The notes below the pieces were generated by a model. That model was not told where the DNA came from. It worked only from the letters and a program-made list of their open reading frames with translations, and ran no database searches. Shown one piece after another: positions 4,508 through 6,236 of a DNA stretch of 6,236 bases. The translations under genes and the position numbers were made by a program. The stretch comes from Candidatus Portnoybacteria bacterium CG_4_10_14_0_2_um_filter_44_20 (GTDB lineage Bacteria; Patescibacteriota; Minisyncoccia; Portnoybacterales; GCA-002795985): positions 15,492 to 21,727 of the forward strand of contig PFOG01000124.1 of the NCBI GenBank assembly GCA_002792395.1, given 5' to 3'. How positions within the stretch are numbered: the first letter of the stretch is position 1; every line of letters starts with the position of its first letter.

Positions 4508-5239
4508 ATGAATTTTTGTTTTAACGATTTTCAAAAAAGGGCGCTTGATCTGTGTTTGGCCATTAATCGGTTGGCTTCTTTATTTTCTTCGGAAAGCGAG
4601 ATTTTGTGTGGCCAGATCAAGGAGCTTGCCAACAGCTTGACTGCCGATATTTTAGTGGTTGAAAGAGTGGGTGGCGCCATGCCCCTGAATCTCCCCGCCT
4701 CTTTGGTGAAGAGTTTTTTTGATGAACTTTCCATTTCAATCGTAAAAGATGTAGATCGGCTTACAGCTTTTTTAGAAATTGCCATGGCGCAAAATAGAGA
4801 AAAAATCCGGCCGATTAATTTTGATATTTTGATACGTGAATATCAGAGATTGAGGAGCGAAATGTTTTCCCAAGCTGCCGCCACGTTTCAGCCAGCCAGA
4901 GATTCTCAGACGGATGGCGTTGGAGAGGTAGCCAGCCGAATTTGCGAACAGGTTCATGAGGCGCCGAAAATAGAAAGAAGAATTTCGTTTCCGATCAAAA
5001 AAGTATATTATCAGAAACCAGTTAACCGGCCAATTGTTAAAAAAGAAATATCTTTGAGGCAGAAGAAACTTTTGGGCGCCATTAAAAAAAATCGCGAAGC
5101 TCGAATGAGCGATTTTCTTGGTGTTTTTAAGAATGAAGTGACGGAAAGGACGTTGAGGAACGACTTAAAGGGTTTAGTGGGCGCGGGGGTTGTCAGGTCG
5201 GAGGGAGAATTTAAGACAAGAAGATACTATATCTCATAA
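4508..5239 (+). CDS. Putative transcriptional regulator with C-terminal winged helix
   Basis: A 243-residue soluble protein. The last 60 residues look like a DeoR/HTH-type winged helix: a helix over LRQKKLLGAIKKN (183-195), a second helix near 200-207, a recognition helix VTERTLRNDLKGLV (211-224) and a wing GVVRSEGEFKTRRYYI (227-242). The pattern ERTLRNDL is typical of DeoR-like domains. The first 125 residues are mostly helical and resemble no ligand domain I know; 126-180 looks like a flexible linker with basic residues. There is no signal peptide or membrane segment. Two operator-like palindromes and a strong promoter lie directly upstream, which fits autoregulation, and rmlA and a putative structured RNA are its neighbours. 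DNA-binding is likely; target and signal are unknown. Confidence 0.85.
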   Translation: MNFCFNDFQKRALDLCLAINRLASLFSSESEILCGQIKELANSLTADILVVERVGGAMPLNLPASLVKSFFDELSISIVKDVDRLTAFLEIAMAQNREKIRPINFDILIREYQRLRSEMFSQAAATFQPARDSQTDGVGEVASRICEQVHEAPKIERRISFPIKKVYYQKPVNRPIVKKEISLRQKKLLGAIKKNREARMSDFLGVFKNEVTERTLRNDLKGLVGAGVVRSEGEFKTRRYYIS

Positions 5240-5326
5240 TGCGAATAATACGAACCAGCATGCGAAAACCGCGAAAAATCGTTCGCATATTTCGCATCGG
5301 TATTTCGCTGGTTTCGCATTAGTTTT
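5235..5326. repeat. ATGCGAA/TTCGCAT repeat cluster before rmlA
   Basis: Copies of the 7-mer ATGCGAA or its complement TTCGCAT recur at 5240-5246, 5260-5266, 5282-5288, 5291-5297 and 5313-5319, with shorter GCGAA pieces between. Several pair as nested hairpins, for example ATGCGAA (5260-5266) with TTCGCAT (5282-5288), and ACCAGC (5254-5259) with GCTGGT. The first unit overlaps the stop codon of the regulator gene. The 20-base sequence CATAATGCGAATAATACGAA (5235-5254) recurs exactly, inverted, after rmlA. Confidence 0.8.
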
Positions 5327-6124
5327 ATGAAGGGCATTATTCTCGCTGGCGGAACGGCGACGCGGCTGTTTCCGTTAACCGCTACAACATCTAAGCAGCT
5401 TCTCCCGGTTTACGACCGGCAGATGGTTTTTTATCCGCTTAACACGTTAGTTAAGGGCGGCATTAAGGATATTTTAATGATCGTGGCGCCGGACCATTCG
5501 GGGCAATTTTTAAACCTTTTGGGTTCGCTTTTGAAAAATCATGGTGTTAGCATTATGTTTGAGGTGCAGAAGGTTCCTCGCGGGTTAGCCGATGCCTTCA
5601 TTGTCGGTGAGACTTTTATCGACGATGATAATGTGACGATGATTTTGGGCGACAATATCTTTGAAGACGATTTTGGCGCGCAGATCAAAGATTTTAAATC
5701 CGGCGGCCATATTTTTGCCAAAAAAGTGTCGGATCCCGAACGCTCCGGCGTGGTGAAGTTTGACGAGAATGGCCGCGTCCTGCAGATCGTTGAAAAACCC
5801 AAAGAATGGATCAGTGATTATGCCATTCCCGGTTTGTATATTTATGACCAACGCGTTTGTGGGGCAGCCAGGACAGTTAAACCGTCAGAGCGCGGAGAGA
5901 TTGAAATAACGTCTTTGCATAATTATTATTTAGAACTGGGAGAATTGACGGTTAGTAAGTGTGAAGGCGAGTGGCTGGATGCCGGGACTTTTGATTCGTT
6001 GCTTGAGGCTTCCACGATCGTTAAGCAGAAAGAATTGCGCAAGAATTTTCACCCGATTATCAATCAAGCAATTGCCGAATTTAACGAAGAATTAAAAAAT
6101 ATTTGTAAAAAAAGGCTGCTGTAA
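5327..6124 (+). CDS. rmlA: Glucose-1-phosphate thymidylyltransferase (RmlA)
   Basis: A 265-residue cytosolic nucleotidyltransferase that makes dTDP-glucose from dTTP and glucose-1-phosphate, the first step of the rhamnose pathway. The nucleotide-binding loop is LAGGTATRLFPLT (6-18), followed by SKQLLPVYD (22-30), PRGLADAF (84-91), LGDNIF with metal-binding D109 (107-112), the VxDPERSGVVKFD block (134-146), EKP (156-158) and EWLDAGTFDSLLEA. Two differences from the common form are Ala at 11, where Gly is usual (GxGTRL), and a length about 25 residues short, with the family's C-terminal helices replaced by a divergent tail. No Shine-Dalgarno sequence precedes the ATG. The gene is separated from rmlB by more than 2.5 kb and enclosed by inverted repeats, so it is probably transcribed apart from rmlCD and rmlB. 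Confidence 0.94.
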   Translation: MKGIILAGGTATRLFPLTATTSKQLLPVYDRQMVFYPLNTLVKGGIKDILMIVAPDHSGQFLNLLGSLLKNHGVSIMFEVQKVPRGLADAFIVGETFIDDDNVTMILGDNIFEDDFGAQIKDFKSGGHIFAKKVSDPERSGVVKFDENGRVLQIVEKPKEWISDYAIPGLYIYDQRVCGAARTVKPSERGEIEITSLHNYYLELGELTVSKCEGEWLDAGTFDSLLEASTIVKQKELRKNFHPIINQAIAEFNEELKNICKKRLL

Positions 6125-6125
6125 T

Positions 6126-6211
6126 TAATGCGAGATTACGAAATTTGATGCTAATTATGCGAACCTGTTTTTCGTATTATTCGCATATTGTTTCGTATTA
6201 TTCGCATTATG
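6126..6211. repeat. ATGCGAA/TTCGCAT repeat cluster after rmlA, inverted relative to the left cluster
   Basis: Two exact copies of TTCGTATTATTCGCAT lie at 6171-6186 and 6192-6207, the second continuing to 6211 as a 20-base inverted match to 5235-5254. With mismatches the match is 32 bases (6180-6211 with 5235-5266, 29 identical). A decayed copy begins just after the rmlA stop (6126-6141). ATGCGAA at 6157-6163 can pair with TTCGCAT at 6180-6186. Confidence 0.82.
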
Positions 6212-6236
6212 TTAGTGAAAATCAAAAAAGCGATCG
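6209..6236 (+). CDS. Possible start of another gene, cut by the window end
   Basis: An ATG at 6209 opens a frame reading MLVKIKKAI to the end of the window. There is no Shine-Dalgarno sequence, as for rmlA and rmlC here, and the ATG is part of the repeat. Too short to identify. Confidence 0.3.

Noticed and set aside
5235..5326. CRISPR-like array from the repeated ATGCGAA units
   Set aside because: Units are short, unevenly spaced, in both orientations and without regular unique spacers or cas genes.

Overview
The window is a bacterial chromosomal segment built around the four-enzyme dTDP-L-rhamnose pathway: rmlC and rmlD at the left, rmlB in the middle and rmlA at the right, all on the + strand. 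Short proteins, a mixture of Shine-Dalgarno and no-Shine-Dalgarno starts, a GIY-YIG gene tied to a hairpin repeat whose translated tail reads VRHD, and intergenic clusters of ATGCGAA-type repeats all suggest a Patescibacteria/CPR-like (Parcubacteria-type) genome. That placement is inference; there is no rRNA or marker gene to settle it.

Layout. 46-501 is a short RmlC-family cupin. 533-1399 is RmlD. 1446-1784 is a small, AT-rich GIY-YIG nuclease gene bracketed by two inverted copies of a 26-nt hairpin repeat; it sits between rmlD and rmlB like an inserted cassette. 1787-2812 is RmlB, whose last residues are encoded by a hairpin. 2838-3473 is a membrane CDP-alcohol phosphatidyltransferase-like protein. 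3474-3736 has no convincing gene, only one good hairpin. About 3737-4365 is a noncoding, GC-rich, strongly structured stretch with a good promoter at its left end and a U-tract terminator at its right end: a candidate structured RNA of about 590 nt that I cannot assign to a known family. 4370-4427 holds two identical 25-nt sites, each with a palindromic core, 33 bp apart. 4467-4496 is a promoter lying almost on top of the start codon of a 243-aa protein (4508-5239) with a C-terminal winged helix. 5327-6124 is RmlA, enclosed by inverted copies of a 20-nt (32-nt with mismatches) repeat. A new reading frame may begin at 6209.

How it fits together. RmlA makes dTDP-glucose from glucose-1-phosphate and dTTP, RmlB dehydrates it to the 4-keto-6-deoxy sugar, an RmlC-type enzyme epimerises it and RmlD reduces it to dTDP-L-rhamnose, the donor for surface polysaccharide. 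The pathway is complete, but its genes are separated by mobile-looking or regulatory inserts. The most unusual part is 3737-4500: putative large RNA, twin operator-like sites and a near-leaderless regulator gene, placed between the phosphatidyltransferase gene and rmlA.
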